The translations under genes and the position numbers were made by a program. The notes below the pieces were generated by a model. That model was given only the letters and a program-made list of their open reading frames with translations. It was not told where the DNA came from and made no database searches. DNA of 64,000 bases, from positions 1-64,000 of the forward strand of contig JACVTC010000143.1 of assembly GCA_016946835.1 (NCBI GenBank), read 5' to 3'. Positions 10,301-24,146 of the stretch are shown here, piece after piece. Within the stretch, counting starts at the first letter, position 1. Every line of letters begins with the position of its first letter. This DNA comes from Neocallimastix lanati (nom. inval.) (lineage: Eukaryota; Neocallimastigomycota; Neocallimastigomycetes; Neocallimastigales; Neocallimastigaceae).

Positions 10301-11161
10301 AAAGTGGAGGGTCCCTTTGTGCATTTAGGATTAGATATTATAGGACCGTTACCAAAAACAAGAAATAATAATCAATATATTATAGTAACTGTTGATTACT
10401 TTACCAAATGGGTTGAAGCCGAACCCACTGAAAACATAACTTCCTCTGATATAATTAAATTTTTAATAAACGTTTTTGCAAGACATGGTGTACCTCAAGT
10501 TATTACTACTGATAATGGAGTCCAATTCACTTCTGATATGACTAAAATCTTTCTTGATCTTTATGATGTATATGTTAAATTTGTAGCTACTTACCACCCT
10601 GAATCAAATGGCCTTACTGAAAATCGAAATAAAGAAATTGGAAAATTACTCCGTTTATTAGGAAGGAAAAATCAAGATTGGGATGAAGTTTTACCTTCTG
10701 CTTTATGGGCACTTCGAACTACCAAAAATACAGCTACTGGACATTCTAGTTTTGAATTAGTATATGGAAGAGAAGACCAACAGCCTTATGATATAGCCAT
10801 AAGAACAATTGAAAATGCAGGTAAATCGTATGATGAAATCTTAATGGAAAAATTTGTTCGTCATTATCAATGGACTAGAGAAGCATGCGAAAATGTGAAG
10901 AATGCTAACAAGTATTGGGCAACAAGACGAGAAGAACAAATAAGTATGAAAAAAGGAAAAGAATTAAAGGCTGGTGATCTTGTTCTTGTTAGAAACTTTA
11001 GCCGCACTAAGCTAGAACCATATTACAATGGACCATTTAAAATTTTAAAAATTCAATTCAACACGGCAACCCTAATCGATCAGAAGACTGGAAAGCAACT
11101 CGATAGGAATGTTCACTTTAAAAATTTAGTAAAGTTTAACTCCGCTTACAGAGAAGCTTGA
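7346..11161 (+). CDS. pol: Ty3/gypsy Pol polyprotein (PR-RT-RH-IN)
   Basis: 1271 residues from the first ATG, but the frame is open back to 7151, so the real product is probably a Gag-Pol fusion made by -1 frameshifting. Residues 1-200 are a charged Asn/Lys-rich linker. Protease: active Asp 247 in LLIDSCSNLSIV, where the usual Gly of D-S-G is Cys. RT: LDLFSGFHQI, MPFGLTGAPSTF and catalytic FIDDVLIYS. RNase H: RTDASYNGIGG and TDHKPL. Integrase: HHCC zinc finger (HNIGHEGYYKTY ... CEKCQ), then the DDE core with LGLDIIGP, TTDNGVQF and ENRNKE. A GPY/F-like module (EPYYNGPFKI) lies near the C-terminus; there is no chromodomain. No internal stops. The Cys in the protease is either lineage-specific or an inactivating change. 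Confidence 0.93.
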   Translation: MNDNNSEKEENNSKKVHKSLKDNPRPFATPALRKKKENELHNKPNKVYKNQILPSILTQPNINKEKQKEKELRNITRVRESKEENNNYSSKGKKKVESEDILVIDNEIEDIEMNKDNQQNKTNTLEKLISTKTKETNNENTQLVKRNIKMMNNKEPYNIMDDLNNLKSSITIGQLLNACPKIRSQLTQGLKLEKSKIIGTVDNVIARTLLVNNYDHSYISKSNEVAEEDLAMVDASVDGVLGKLLIDSCSNLSIVTKQYFDKLPGEYETVGKSRGRIQLATQDEEYSEGIIVQLPVKINNYEFNADFRIIEKEDSFYDMLINFKTQIDHCLFIHPTLNSLCKLLSESEYEEIAKINNQYYDEESIICTIRKVKETNNEKEIIKELTPMEFIESDEFLSTLNKDYKEQIIKILKEMIDIVATSTEELTPSKLSPHKIRLKANAKPVKLRSYRLTKLKSDILKEELTKLIKKGLIEPSCSEWSSPVVLILKHNGKWRLCIDYRKVNDMTEKDSYSVPYIDEIFDSLGGSKIFTTLDLFSGFHQILMDEESVEVTTFTTKFGNYQFKVMPFGLTGAPSTFQREMNKILFPFIGEFVYVFIDDVLIYSKSIEEHLIHIKQVLEVFKENKLKINIEKCHFLQTEVDVLGHKLTTKGLSPMESKITAIKKWEAPSSIHELRSFLGAIGYYRDFIPKYAQITSPLCKLLKKNTKYEWNKEQQESFELLKEKLINAPILKFPSFDKPFIIRTDASYNGIGGVLLQKEEETGKEHPIHFISRSLKKTEKNYGITDLEGTALFYCMTKFKSYIEGNPLPTTIYTDHKPLVGLFKNKEPLNARQTRWCLTASMLGINIKYESGKKNVLADALSRMKSKEERKILLTKITNGNNEELLSKVIKEFINEKFTVIDGEDYFIDNGNYRKLITDENERFKLILEAHNIGHEGYYKTYQRLKKNFYWNHMIKDIKRIVSNCEKCQLNRPQPYPEPTENHPTKVEGPFVHLGLDIIGPLPKTRNNNQYIIVTVDYFTKWVEAEPTENITSSDIIKFLINVFARHGVPQVITTDNGVQFTSDMTKIFLDLYDVYVKFVATYHPESNGLTENRNKEIGKLLRLLGRKNQDWDEVLPSALWALRTTKNTATGHSSFELVYGREDQQPYDIAIRTIENAGKSYDEILMEKFVRHYQWTREACENVKNANKYWATRREEQISMKKGKELKAGDLVLVRNFSRTKLEPYYNGPFKILKIQFNTATLIDQKTGKQLDRNVHFKNLVKFNSAYREA

Positions 11162-11179
11162 GTCTTCGTCGGGGCATCT

Positions 11180-11675
11180 TGATAAGAATGTACTAAATAA
11201 TGCATTCTTAATTAAATCTACGATTTATTTCTAATACATTATGTGTACATTATTATTTTTGTACTTTAATAAATTTTTAAATCCAAAGATCAAAAATTAA
11301 ATCAAAAATTATATTAAACTTTATATTTTTATATTAAATCTTATATTAATAGTAATATTTTTATATATTTAAAACTTATATTAGCAATATTAATAATAAA
11401 TCTTATTTTTTTTATATTAATAATGAAAATTTATATTAATAATATTTTTATATATTGATAATTAAAAATTTATATATTATATTTTAACTTTTTATTATAA
11501 AATTTTATATCGAAATGTTTTATTTTATATTGAAAAATATTTTATTTTATTAAAAACCTTTATATTAGAATAGTATTTTTATTTTTATTTGAATATTTTA
11601 ACAGATTGTAATAAAAATTATAGCCAATTAAATAAATTCTTATTAGTAATATTTTAGATATTTTTAAATAAATAA

Positions 11676-11722
<47 letters not shown>

Positions 11723-12041
11723 TTTTATTAATATTATAAATGTATTTTATTTATATTGTTATAATTAAATTTTATATAATTAATTATAAAAATCAATTTA
11801 AATTTAATAGTTTTTAAAAAAAAAAAATAAATAAAATGTAATTTAGTGGCAAGAACAACTTTTATGCCTTGAAAAAAAGTATAAATAGTTGTAAATTTTG
11901 CTACTAATTTTTAAATATCATCAAATAAAATAAAATAAAATCAAATAAAATCAAATAAATTTATAAATAAAAATAATAAATAAATAAATAAAATTTGTGT
12001 TTCCTTACTTTATTTTTATTTAATTCTCTAAAACCTTAACA
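11180..12041 (+). repeat. 3' LTR of the Ty3/gypsy element
   Basis: 862 bases; matches 4010-4868 except for three extra A in the A-run near 11679-11720. The TATA-like copy is at 11880-11887. The pol stop is 18 bases before it, and a G-run (CGGGG near 11169) stands where a polypurine tract would be. Confidence 0.93.
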
Positions 12042-12425
12042 ACTGAAGATTTCGTTACACATGACTCCTTTAACATTGTTTTTAAATCGAAAATAAATAA
12101 AGACTTTACTTATAATATTAAAATAATAAATAGATAATAAATGTACTTAAATTTAATTATTTAGTATTTAGTTTAATTAATAATTATATTTTTCTAAATT
12201 TAGTTATAGTTTATAAATTTATTATTTAATAAAATTCATTAGGATAGTTTTATATTAAAATATATGTAATTTAAATAAAATAATATATTATCAATGTATT
12301 TAGGAAAAGTATAAATAGAAGATACTTTTCACATTTTTTCTCGATGTAATTGTTATTTTTAACAAATAACTATTAAATATTAATAAAATATATTTTAATA
12401 AAAAAATTTTTTAATAAAATAAAAT
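12042..12425. other. AT-rich spacer, no gene seen
   Basis: Starts with the Ty3 target-site copy. A TATA-like GTATAAATAGAAG near 12310 followed by a C-containing stretch resembles LTR promoters in this window, so part may be an LTR relic, but I find no matching partner. Confidence 0.3.
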
Positions 12426-14983
12426 TTATTGTATTTTGTTATTGTAATCTATTTTTGTGTTTTCTTTTACATTATCATTTATACTTTCCCCCTCAATTAA
12501 AGAATCCTTAAAATTAATAATAGAATCAATATATTTGTCACAAAAGAATGTAGTATTAATAGTTCCAGGTATATCTTCCATAAAATAAACATCTCTTGAA
12601 GTAACTATAGAGTTAGTAGAAATATCTAAAATTTTGTAGCCAAGAGAGTCAGATGCATATCCTAAAAATATACCAGGTTTAGAGTTATTGTCAAATTTAT
12701 TCGTTTTGTGATTGTTATAGAAAAATGCTTTACATCCAAAAACTTTAAGGTGAGAAATATCAACTGATTTATTGAAAAATAATTCATTTGGAATTTTATT
12801 ATTAATACTCTGATGTGGATTCAAGTTATAGAGGTAAGCAGCACAAAGAATAGCGGAATCCCAAAACTTGTAGGGTAGCTTAGCAGAGTTTAATAGAGTA
12901 GATGCGCAACGATTAAGTGTTTGATTTAAGCGTTCAGCACGACCATTTTGTTGTGGGTAACCAGGAACTGAATGAATGAAATTAATTCCAAAATTTTCTA
13001 AATAGGTAGTTAAAGTTTTGTTGATATACTCAGTACCATTGTCAGATTTGAAATTTATAATTTTATATGAAGTAGTATTGGAAATAAATTTATGAAATTT
13101 AATAAATATGTTAGGAACATCAGACTTATTCTTGATAAGGTAGACCCAAATTTTTCTAGAGAAATCATCAAGAAAAGTAACATAATAATTGAAATCATTA
13201 TATGATGTTTCCAATTTTCCAACTACATCAGAATGAACTAGTTCCATAGGTTTTGAAGCATTATTAGGGGAAGAGTAGAATGGTTTTCTCTTTAATTTAG
13301 TGATTTTGCATTGGCGACAATTTTTATCATTATGGTATTTAGTATGCTCAATGACAAAATCTTTGATATCATTATTATAAAAGTGTCCCAAACGAGCATG
13401 CCACAAGTTAGTATCAATGCTGAAAACATAATTCTTAGATATAGTATTATTTGAAGGTATTGTATCAAACACGAATAAATTTTCATCATTCGTAAAAATA
13501 TTTGCAATTAACTTATTATTTTTGAATATTTGTAAACGGTCTTTGTTATTTACGCGTTTCATTATAATAGTACATCCATTTTTTAATATTGAATGAGTGG
13601 AAATTAGATTGTTTTGAATATTTGACGCGTAATAAACATTTGATAATATAAAATCTTTATTTTTAAATTTACCATTGTAAGTACCTACATTTTCGACCTT
13701 GTCTAAATCACCATTTGGATAAATGATATTTTTATTATTTACTTTATTTATATTGTTTAAATTATTGATGTTATTAGTTAAGTTGATGCCAGTACCACTA
13801 TCAATAATCCAATGTGTGGAATTATTATTATTATTTATTGTTGTATAATTACAATTTTGAATTACTGAAATACTTCCTGTAAAATCAATGTATACCTCAT
13901 CTTCATTTTCATTATTATTTTCAAAAAAATTATTGTTATTATTATTAGATTTATCATTGTTCTTATTAATAATATTTCCAGAGTAATAATTATTTTTGTT
14001 ATTATATCTTTTATAATAATTTTTATTTTTGTAATTATTATTTTTATAATTTTTATCATTATCATCTGATTTATTATTTTCTCTAATTAAAAGATTATAT
14101 TTACAATGATCAGTAGTGTGACCTTTAGTTTTGCATATATGACAATAATATTCGTTACGAATTTTATTAGTATTATTATAATTTTTATTATTATTTGGTT
14201 TATTTTTATTTATATTATTGACATTTGAATCGTTTATAACGGTAGTTTTTGACCTTAAAATTTCGGCTTTTTCAAAAAAGTCATGCCTTTTGTTTAATTC
14301 TTTAATAAGATCATCAAAAGTTTTATAACTATAAATTGGTGGTGAATTTATACCAACTCTATCTAATTCATTTACTGCAAATAAAAGTTTAGTTTCCTCA
14401 TCAAAAGGAATTCTTTTTAGTTTATTAGATTCAAATTTATGTTGTTCGAAAAGATTGTTTAATTCATTAATATATTGAATATAGTCATTGTTTATTAACT
14501 TAAGATTAATAATTTTATATTCAAGAATATTTAATAGTGCTTGGCCAGATTGATAGAAACGGTTTTTTAATCTATCAATCATACTATAAGCAGTTTTACA
14601 TCCTCGTAAATATTCTTGGTTTGATTTTTCTAAACTATTTATTATGATAGATTGAACCGCATTATCCGATTTTATTTGACCTCTGTTCATATTTGAATAT
14701 TGGATTTCTTTTTCAATATAAATATCTAAATCATTGGCAATGAGATGCCTCTTTAAAGGCTCATACCAATCTAAGAAATTTTCTTTATTTCTTTAATTTC
14801 AAAAACAGATTTAGTTATATTTCCATAATATTTGTTTATGATAATCCTTTTATCATTGGATTCATCATCTTCATGTGAAGAAATCGATTCATCGTCCTTA
14901 TTTTCAGTTGGATTCGATGAACTCGAACTCTCTTCAATATGATTATTATTGTTATTCTTTCTTTTAGCCATTCTTTGGAACAT
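12426..14983 (-). pseudogene. Truncated, frameshifted Ty1/copia gag-pol
   Basis: Starts at an ATG at 14983; the first 70 codons end at 14771 after a one-base frameshift in an A-rich stretch near 14787. The other frame continues with ENFLDWYEPLKRHLIAND into the long frame ending at 12426. Order: gag of the UBN2 type, CCHC knuckle CHICKTKGHTTDHC, protease WIIDSGTGINLTNN, integrase zinc finger (WHARLGHF ... CRQCK), and DDE core (VHSDVVG, FKSDNGTEY, GRAERLNQT). The frame stops about 60 residues after the integrase; RT and RNase H are absent, so the 3' half is lost. PR-IN before RT is the Ty1/copia order. The matching LTR is at 15086-15328. Confidence 0.85.
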
Positions 14984-15070
14984 TAATATAAAATAATCAA
15001 TTATATTATAAAGTCATTAAAATCATTAAAACGTTTTAAAAATTAAAATTAATAATAGGTCTCTTGATAT

Positions 15071-15085
15071 ATGAGACTCTTAATC
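15071..15085 (-). other. Primer-binding site, half-tRNA-Lys type
   Basis: On the minus strand, GATTAAGAGTCTCAT directly follows the LTR. The same 15 bases follow the 5' LTR of the other copia element (37353-37367), while sequence beyond differs. Its complement matches the anticodon arm of eukaryotic tRNA-Lys(CUU) (ACTCTTAAT core), implying priming from a tRNA cut in or next to the anticodon arm, as known for Drosophila copia with initiator tRNA-Met. Confidence 0.72.
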
Positions 15086-15328
15086 TGTTAAGGAGTCAAT
15101 ATAAGATATGATGTGTACACAACAAAATGTATTATTATTTAATTAAATTTTATTTATTATTTATTAATTTATATGATTTAAAAAAGTATTTAAAAAGACT
15201 CAAAATATTAATTTCATAAAAAAATTTTCTTTTTATATTTTACATACAAATTATTACTTAATCAAATATTATAAATATTTATAATACTTTAATGTACAAA
15301 AGTTTAAATATTATGTTGAACTTTAACA
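15086..15328 (-). repeat. 5' LTR of the truncated copia element
   Basis: 243 bases with TGTTAA...TTAACA ends. Related copies without an internal region are at 19056-19281 and 24893-25128. The left end abuts the primer-binding site. Confidence 0.75.
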
Positions 15329-15849
15329 TATACATATATTATTCTATTTTTAAAAAATTTTTCATTATCTTATTATAATAATATCAAAATATTAATAAAA
15401 TAATAAAATAAAAAATTTCATATAAAAATAAAAAAAATTACACAAACCGTAACAAACCTTTTTAAACTTATAATTATAATTTTCTAAACCTAATTATTAA
15501 AGTTTCTCTATTTAAATAAAAAAAATAAATAAAAATAAAAATTTAATCCACTTTTTAATTTTTAATTATTTATTTATATATTATATTTCAATTTTTTTTT
15601 TTTTTTTTATTTTTTTGTAATAATTTTAAAAACTATTTAGTAAATCATATTTAAATAATATATTTAATAATATATTTGTATAAAAATAAAAATATAAATA
15701 TATATATATATATAAATTTATAATATATAATAATATTCAATTTTTTAATTTTATATAATTTTTTAAATTTATTTAATTGTTATTTTAATAATCTTTTATT
15801 ATACGTACATAATTAAATGGTTTTATTCCATATTTAATTTATTTTTTTT

Positions 15850-15921
15850 TTTTTTAATTTATCTGCACCATGTTCTATTAAATATTCTACTAACTCTTTT
15901 TTTTACTACTTTCACAGGCTT

Positions 15922-15960
<39 letters not shown>
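15850..15960 (-). pseudogene. Ankyrin fragment with AT microsatellite
   Basis: The minus strand gives a KELVEYLIEHGAD-like stretch (about 15860-15905) and part of a FKACES stretch (15905-15925) running into an (AT)n tract. The same CACAGGC-TTAAATATAT junction recurs near 19500, 21553, 24046 and 25383, each just downstream of an ankyrin copy. Confidence 0.5.
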
Positions 15961-15967
<7 letters not shown>

Positions 15968-15981
15968 CCTACTTTTTATAT

Positions 15982-17494
<1,513 letters not shown>

Positions 17495-18305
17495 ATTACT
17501 TGTATTTAATACTGTACTTATTATTATTTTTTTTCTATTATTTTCTTTTCGAAAATTAATATATTTATTTTCAGTAAATATAAATAAATATAAATTATAA
17601 TTATTAAATCTATTATCTATTTAATTTATATATATATATTAATTTTTATTTTATTTTTTTTAAAAGAAAAAAGAGTACTTCATGTTTTTTTATGAAAAAA
17701 AAAAATGTCCGAAATAAAAATAGAAAATATATCTTATATAAAAATATCAAAATGTAAATAATTAAAATAAGATTTTATATAAAAAAAAAACTTAACAATC
17801 AGGAAACAAACATTCAACCCTTTTTAAATTTTTAACAATAACTCTCTAAAACTAATTATTAACGTTATTCTATTTAAATAAAAAATTCAAAAAATAAAAA
17901 TTTAATCCACTTTTTATTAACGTTACTTTATTTAAATAAGACATACAAAAAATAAAAATCTGATCCACTTTTTTAATTTTAAAAAATTTTAAAATCTATT
18001 TATTAAATAATTAAATAATTAAATAATATATTTATTTACAAATAAAAATATATATAAATATATATATAAAAAAAGTTTATAATTTAAATTAATTTTTTTA
18101 ATTTTATAAAAATTTAAATTTATATTTATTGTTATTTAAATAATCTTTTACTATATTCATTTTTTTTTATTAAATGAATATAATTAAATGTTTTATTCCA
18201 TATTCCATATTCAATTTTTTTTTATATTTATATCTGTACCACATTCTATTGAATTTTCTATTTTTTTTTTTTTTTTTTTTTTTTATATATCTAATTTTAA
18301 TACTC
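17495..18305. other. AT-rich spacer of block 1
   Basis: Non-coding, contains two diverged copies of an 'AATCCACTTTTTATTAACGTTA' type segment, and matches 23216-24146 in block 2. No gene seen. Confidence 0.5.
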
Positions 18306-18475
18306 TCAATGTCTTAATAAATATTTTTTAATATCATAATTTCTTACAGGATTCGCATAAAATAATGATGTTTCATAGAATTTATCTTCTTTATTTATAC
18401 CTGATCCATTTTCTACTAAATACTCTACTAAATCTTTATTTCCACTTTCAGTTGCTTTTAATTTTTTAATTTTTT
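18306..18475 (-). pseudogene. Ankyrin C-terminal fragment, block 1
   Basis: Minus-strand reading gives about 50 residues of the family C-terminus (SGNKDLVEYLVENGSGIN, ETSLF, NYDIKKYLLRH). No N-terminus or further repeats; upstream is poly-A. A near-identical copy is at 24147-24310. Remnant of an older ankyrin gene. Confidence 0.65.
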
Positions 18476-18668
18476 TTTTTTTTTTTAACGGCAGCAAACT
18501 TGTTTCATCTTTATTAATTAAATATTTTAAAAAAAAATACATGTAATAAAAAAAAAAAAAAAAAAAGATAAAAAAATAAAAAAAAAAAAAAAAAAAAAAC
18601 ACAAAATAAAAATAAAATAAAATAAAATAATGGTATAAAACATTTTAGTTTTATTTAATTAATATCTG

Positions 18669-18845
18669 TAAGACTTCACAAGGGCATTATTATACTGAAG
18701 TATAATAAGTAATTTTGACTTCACATTGTTAATCATAATTTTAAGATACGAAATTATGATCTTCATTGGTTGCGCTAGCCCTGCTGGCCTGTTTTACTGT
18801 TTCTTCAGCATTGACGCTCTTGGTAGTAGTAGATTGCTTTTAATA
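18669..18845 (-). other. GC-richer island, possible exon relic, block 1
   Basis: Far less A/T-rich than its surroundings and copied at 24509-24685. The minus strand holds a short open stretch after a stop: KQSTTTKSVNAEETVKQ, then ASRASATNEDHNFVS and a stop. The only residue change I see there between copies is Ser to Arg. No start codon or splice partner seen, and no family recognised. Confidence 0.35.
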
Positions 18846-19055
18846 ATGGTATTTAATATTCAGGAAACAAACATTCCTCCTTTTTAAATTTATAATTATA
18901 ACTCTCTAAAACAAATTATTAACGTTTCTCTATTTAAACTAAAAATACAAAAAATAGAAATCTGAACCACTTTTTAATTTTTAATTTATTAATTAATTAA
19001 TTTTTTTTTTTATAATTTTAAAATCTATTTTTTAAATAATAATTAAATTGTATAT

Positions 19056-19281
19056 TGTTAAGGAGTCAATATAAAATAAGATATGAGGTGTTAACTACAA
19101 AATGTATTATTATTCAATTAAATTTTATTTATTATTTATTAATTTATATTATTTAATTAAAGAATATAAAAATAATTTCATAAAAACTGTTCTTTTTATA
19201 TTTTAAATACAAATTATTACATAATCAAATATTATAAATATTTATAACACTTTAATGTACATATTATGTTGAACTTTAATA
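19056..19281 (-). repeat. Solo copia LTR, block 1
   Basis: Begins TGTTAAGGAGTCAATATAA like the LTR at 15086 and ends GAACTTTAATA (canonical AACA mutated). TATAT flanks both sides, weak evidence in this A/T context. No internal element. Confidence 0.65.
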
Positions 19282-19514
19282 TATATATATATAAAGATTT
19301 TAATTCAAATAATATTCAATTTTTTATTTTATATAATTTTTAAATTTATTAAATTGTTATTTTAATAATTTTTTTTATTATATAAATATATTTTATTATA
19401 CGTACGTAATTAAATGATTTTACTCCATATTCAATTTTATTTTTCTTATTCAAATCTGTACCATGTTCTATTAAATATTCTATTAATTTTTTTTTTTTTC
19501 ACAGGCCATAAATA

Positions 19515-19545
<31 letters not shown>

Positions 19546-19564
19546 TTTTTACTTTTTTTTATGT

Positions 19565-20903
<1,339 letters not shown>

Positions 20904-21566
20904 AATTAAGTGCTAGTAACTCTTTAAAATATATTAATAAAATTGACATAATTATAAACCATAAATTCATGACTCTTAACAATATATATATTATTCTATT
21001 TTTAAAAAAATTTTCATTATCTTATTATAAAAATATCAAAATATTAATAATTAAAATAAAAATTTCATATAAAAATAAAAAAATTACACAAATCGTAACA
21101 AACCTTTTTAAACTTATAATTATAATTTTCTAAACCTAATTATTAAAGTTTCTCTATTTAAATAAAAAAAAAAATAAATAAAAATAAAAATTTAATCCAC
21201 TTTTTAATTATTAATTATTTATTTATATATTTCAATTTTTTTATTTTTTTTATAATAATTTTTAAAACTATTTAGTAAATCATATTTAAATAATATATTT
21301 AATAATATATTTGTATAAAAATAAAAATATAAATATATATATATAAATTTATAATAAATAATAATATTCAGTTTTTTAATTTTATATATAATTTTTAAAT
21401 TTATTTAATAATCTTTTATTATATAAATATTTTTTATTATACGTACGTAATTAAATGGTTTTATTCCATATTTAATTTAATTTTTTTTTTTTTTTTAATT
21501 TATCTTCACCATGTTCTATTAAATATTCTACTAACTCTTTTTTTTACTACTTTCACAGGCTTTAAA

Positions 21567-21597
<31 letters not shown>

Positions 21598-21613
21598 TTT
21601 CTACTTTTTATAT
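20904..21613. other. AT-rich spacer at the block junction
   Basis: The duplication boundary lies near 20985-20993, where sequence matching 15336 onward begins, just after a GACTCTTAACA that resembles the end of the local copia LTR. 21480-21600 repeats the fragment and (AT)n seen at 15850-15960. No gene. Confidence 0.45.
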
Positions 21614-23215
21614 CTAATTTATATACGCTCCATGATTTAATAAATATCTTTTAATATCGTAATCTTTTCTATACATCGCATAATTTAATGGTGTTTCACC
21701 ATTTTTATTTTTTTTATTTATATCTGCTCCATGTTTTACTAAACATTCAACTAAATTTTTATTTCCTCTTTTAGTTGCATTAAATAATGGTGTTTCATTG
21801 AATTTATCTTCTTTATTTATATCTGCTCCATTTTCTAATAAATACTCAACTAAATCTTCATTTCCACTTTCAATTGCTTTTAATAATGGTGTTTCACCAT
21901 TTCTACTCTCTTTATTTATATTTGCTTTATGCTCTACTAAATATTCAACTACGTCTTTTTTTCCATTTTCACAGGCTATAAATAATGGTGTTTCACCATT
22001 CCATTTTTCTTTATTAATATCGGCTTTATGTTCTACTAAGTACTCTACTAAATCTTTATTTCCACTTTTACATGCGTTAAATAAAGGTGTCATGTGATAT
22101 TTAGTTTCTTTATTTAAATTAGCTCCTTGTTTTCTTAAGTATTCTACTAAATCTTTATTTCCACTTTCACAGGCAAAAAATAATGGTGTTTGACCATATT
22201 TTCTTTCTTTATTTATATTAGCTCCATGTTTTACTAAGTATTCTACTAAATCTTTATTTCCACTTTGACTTGCATGAAATAATGGTGTTTTACCATATCT
22301 ATTTTTTTTATTTATATCAGCTCCATGTTCTACTAAACATTCAACTATATCTTTTTTTCCACTTTTACAGGCCTTAAAAAGTAGTGTTTCACTACTCCAT
22401 TTTTCTTCATTATTTATATCTGCTCCATGATTTACTAAACATTCAACTATATCTTTTTTTCCACTTTCAATTGCTTTCAATAATGGTGTTTCCCCAAATT
22501 TATTTTTTTTATTTATTTCTGCTTTATGTTCTACTAAATATTCTACTGAATCTTTATTTCCACTTTCAATTGCTTTTAATAATGGTGTTTCATCATTTCT
22601 ATTTTCTATATTTATATCTGCTCCATGTTCTACTAAACATTCAACTATATCTTTTTTTCCACTTTCACAGGCCAAAAATAATGGTGTTTTACCATTCCAT
22701 TTTTCTTTATTTATATCGGCTTTATGTTCTACTAAGTATTCTACTAAATCTTTATTTCCACTTTTACATGCATCGAATAAAGGCCTTTTACCATTCATAT
22801 AAACAACTTTATTTATATCCACTCCATGTTCTATCAAATATTTTAATAAAATTTTATTCCTATTTTCTATTTTAAAATAACTGTAATAAAAATTTCTCAT
22901 TTTTGAATAATTTAATATAATTTTATAATCATCTTTAGAAATTTTTTCATTTAAATCCATAATAGATAAAAATGTTTTATTTTTATAGAGAAAAAGTAAC
23001 CATTTAATAAATTCATCATCATAAAATTTTGAAATATCAAAAGTATTTTTTAATTCCTCCATATTAGAATTTTTTATTAATTTTTTTATTTTAGAAGAAG
23101 TAATATATAAATGATTTTCTTGCTCATTTGCTACGGCTTTTAATCTTTTATATATATGTCCATTATCATTATATTCTTCAGATGTTATATCTCTCTTCTT
23201 TAAACGGTTATTCAT
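21614..23215 (-). CDS. Ankyrin-repeat protein (intact copy C)
   Basis: 533 residues, single exon. Residues about 1-125 are a family-specific N-terminal region (MNNRLKKRDITSEEY, YDDEFIKWLLFLYKN, MDLNEKISKDD) with no domain I recognise. Residues about 125-533 are about twelve ankyrin repeats of 33 residues with the family core DLVEYLVEHGADIN and GETPLF. Repeats are very similar to each other, and alternation of ACESG and AIESG blocks suggests unequal exchange within the gene. Ankyrin stacks bind other proteins; the partner cannot be told. Start at 23215 is supported by the same ATG in copy A. It is the only undamaged member here. No signal peptide or membrane segment. Confidence 0.85.
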   Translation of the reverse strand: MNNRLKKRDITSEEYNDNGHIYKRLKAVANEQENHLYITSSKIKKLIKNSNMEELKNTFDISKFYDDEFIKWLLFLYKNKTFLSIMDLNEKISKDDYKIILNYSKMRNFYYSYFKIENRNKILLKYLIEHGVDINKVVYMNGKRPLFDACKSGNKDLVEYLVEHKADINKEKWNGKTPLFLACESGKKDIVECLVEHGADINIENRNDETPLLKAIESGNKDSVEYLVEHKAEINKKNKFGETPLLKAIESGKKDIVECLVNHGADINNEEKWSSETLLFKACKSGKKDIVECLVEHGADINKKNRYGKTPLFHASQSGNKDLVEYLVKHGANINKERKYGQTPLFFACESGNKDLVEYLRKQGANLNKETKYHMTPLFNACKSGNKDLVEYLVEHKADINKEKWNGETPLFIACENGKKDVVEYLVEHKANINKESRNGETPLLKAIESGNEDLVEYLLENGADINKEDKFNETPLFNATKRGNKNLVECLVKHGADINKKNKNGETPLNYAMYRKDYDIKRYLLNHGAYIN

Positions 23216-24003
23216 ATTACTTGTATTTAATACTGTATTTATTATTATTTTTTTTCTATTATTTTCTTTTCGAAAATTAATTTTTTTATTTTCGGTAAAT
23301 ATAAATAAATATAAAAAATATAAATTATAATTATTAAATCTATTATCTATTTACAAATCTATTATTTTTTTTATTATTTTTTATTTTTTAAAAAAAAGAA
23401 TACTTTATGATTTTTTATTAAAAAAAAAAAAAATGTCCGAAATAAAAATAGAAAATATATCTTATATAAAAATATCAAAATATAAATAATTAAAATAAGA
23501 TTTTATATAAAAAAAAAAACTTAACAATCAGGAAACAAACATTCAACCCTTTTTAAATTTATAACAATAACTCTCTATAACTAATTATTAACGTTATTTT
23601 ATTTAAATAAAAAATTTAAAAAGTAAAAATTAATCCACTTTTTATTCACTTTTTATTAACGTTACTTTATTTAAATAAGACATACAAAAAATAAAAATCT
23701 GATCCGCTTTTTTAATTTTAAAAAATTTTAAAATCTATTTATTAAATAATTAAATAATTAAATAATATATTTATTTACAAACAAAAATATATATAAATAT
23801 ATATATAAAAGAAGTTTATAATTTAAATTATATTAATTTTTTTAATTTAATAAAAATTTAAATTTTTTTATTGTTATTTAAATAATCTTTTACAATATTC
23901 ATTTTTTTTTAATAAACAAATACAATTAAATGGTTTTATTCCATATTCCATATTCAATTTTTTTTATATTTATAACTGTACCACATTCTATTGAATTTTC
24001 TAT

Positions 24004-24045
<42 letters not shown>

Positions 24046-24081
24046 CACAGGCCTTAAATATATATATATATATATTATTTT

Positions 24082-24130
<49 letters not shown>

Positions 24131-24146
24131 TCTAATTTTAATACTC
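23216..24146. other. AT-rich spacer of block 2
   Basis: Copy of 17495-18305 with a long T-run pair (24005-24045 and 24087-24127) bracketing an ankyrin CACAGGCC remnant and (AT)n. No gene. Confidence 0.5.

Larger units (their letters stand above)
4010..12041 (+). mobile_element. Near-complete Ty3/gypsy LTR retrotransposon
   Basis: Bounded by LTRs that start TGATAAG and end TTAACA, flanked by a short target-site duplication ACTG (4006-4009 and 12042-12045; AACTG is possible if the terminal A is shared). Internal order is PBS, a roughly 1.4-kb structured leader, gag, a -1 frameshift signal, then pol with protease, RT, RNase H and integrase. PR-RT-RH-IN order identifies Ty3/gypsy. By eye the LTRs differ only by three A in one A-run, so insertion is recent. 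It sits immediately upstream of a tRNA-like sequence, as Ty3 does in yeast. Confidence 0.93.

Noticed and set aside
18306-18602. Phe-rich start of the ankyrin fragment as a signal peptide
   Set aside because: The Phe run is translated poly-A/T, not a conserved leader; block 2 differs there.
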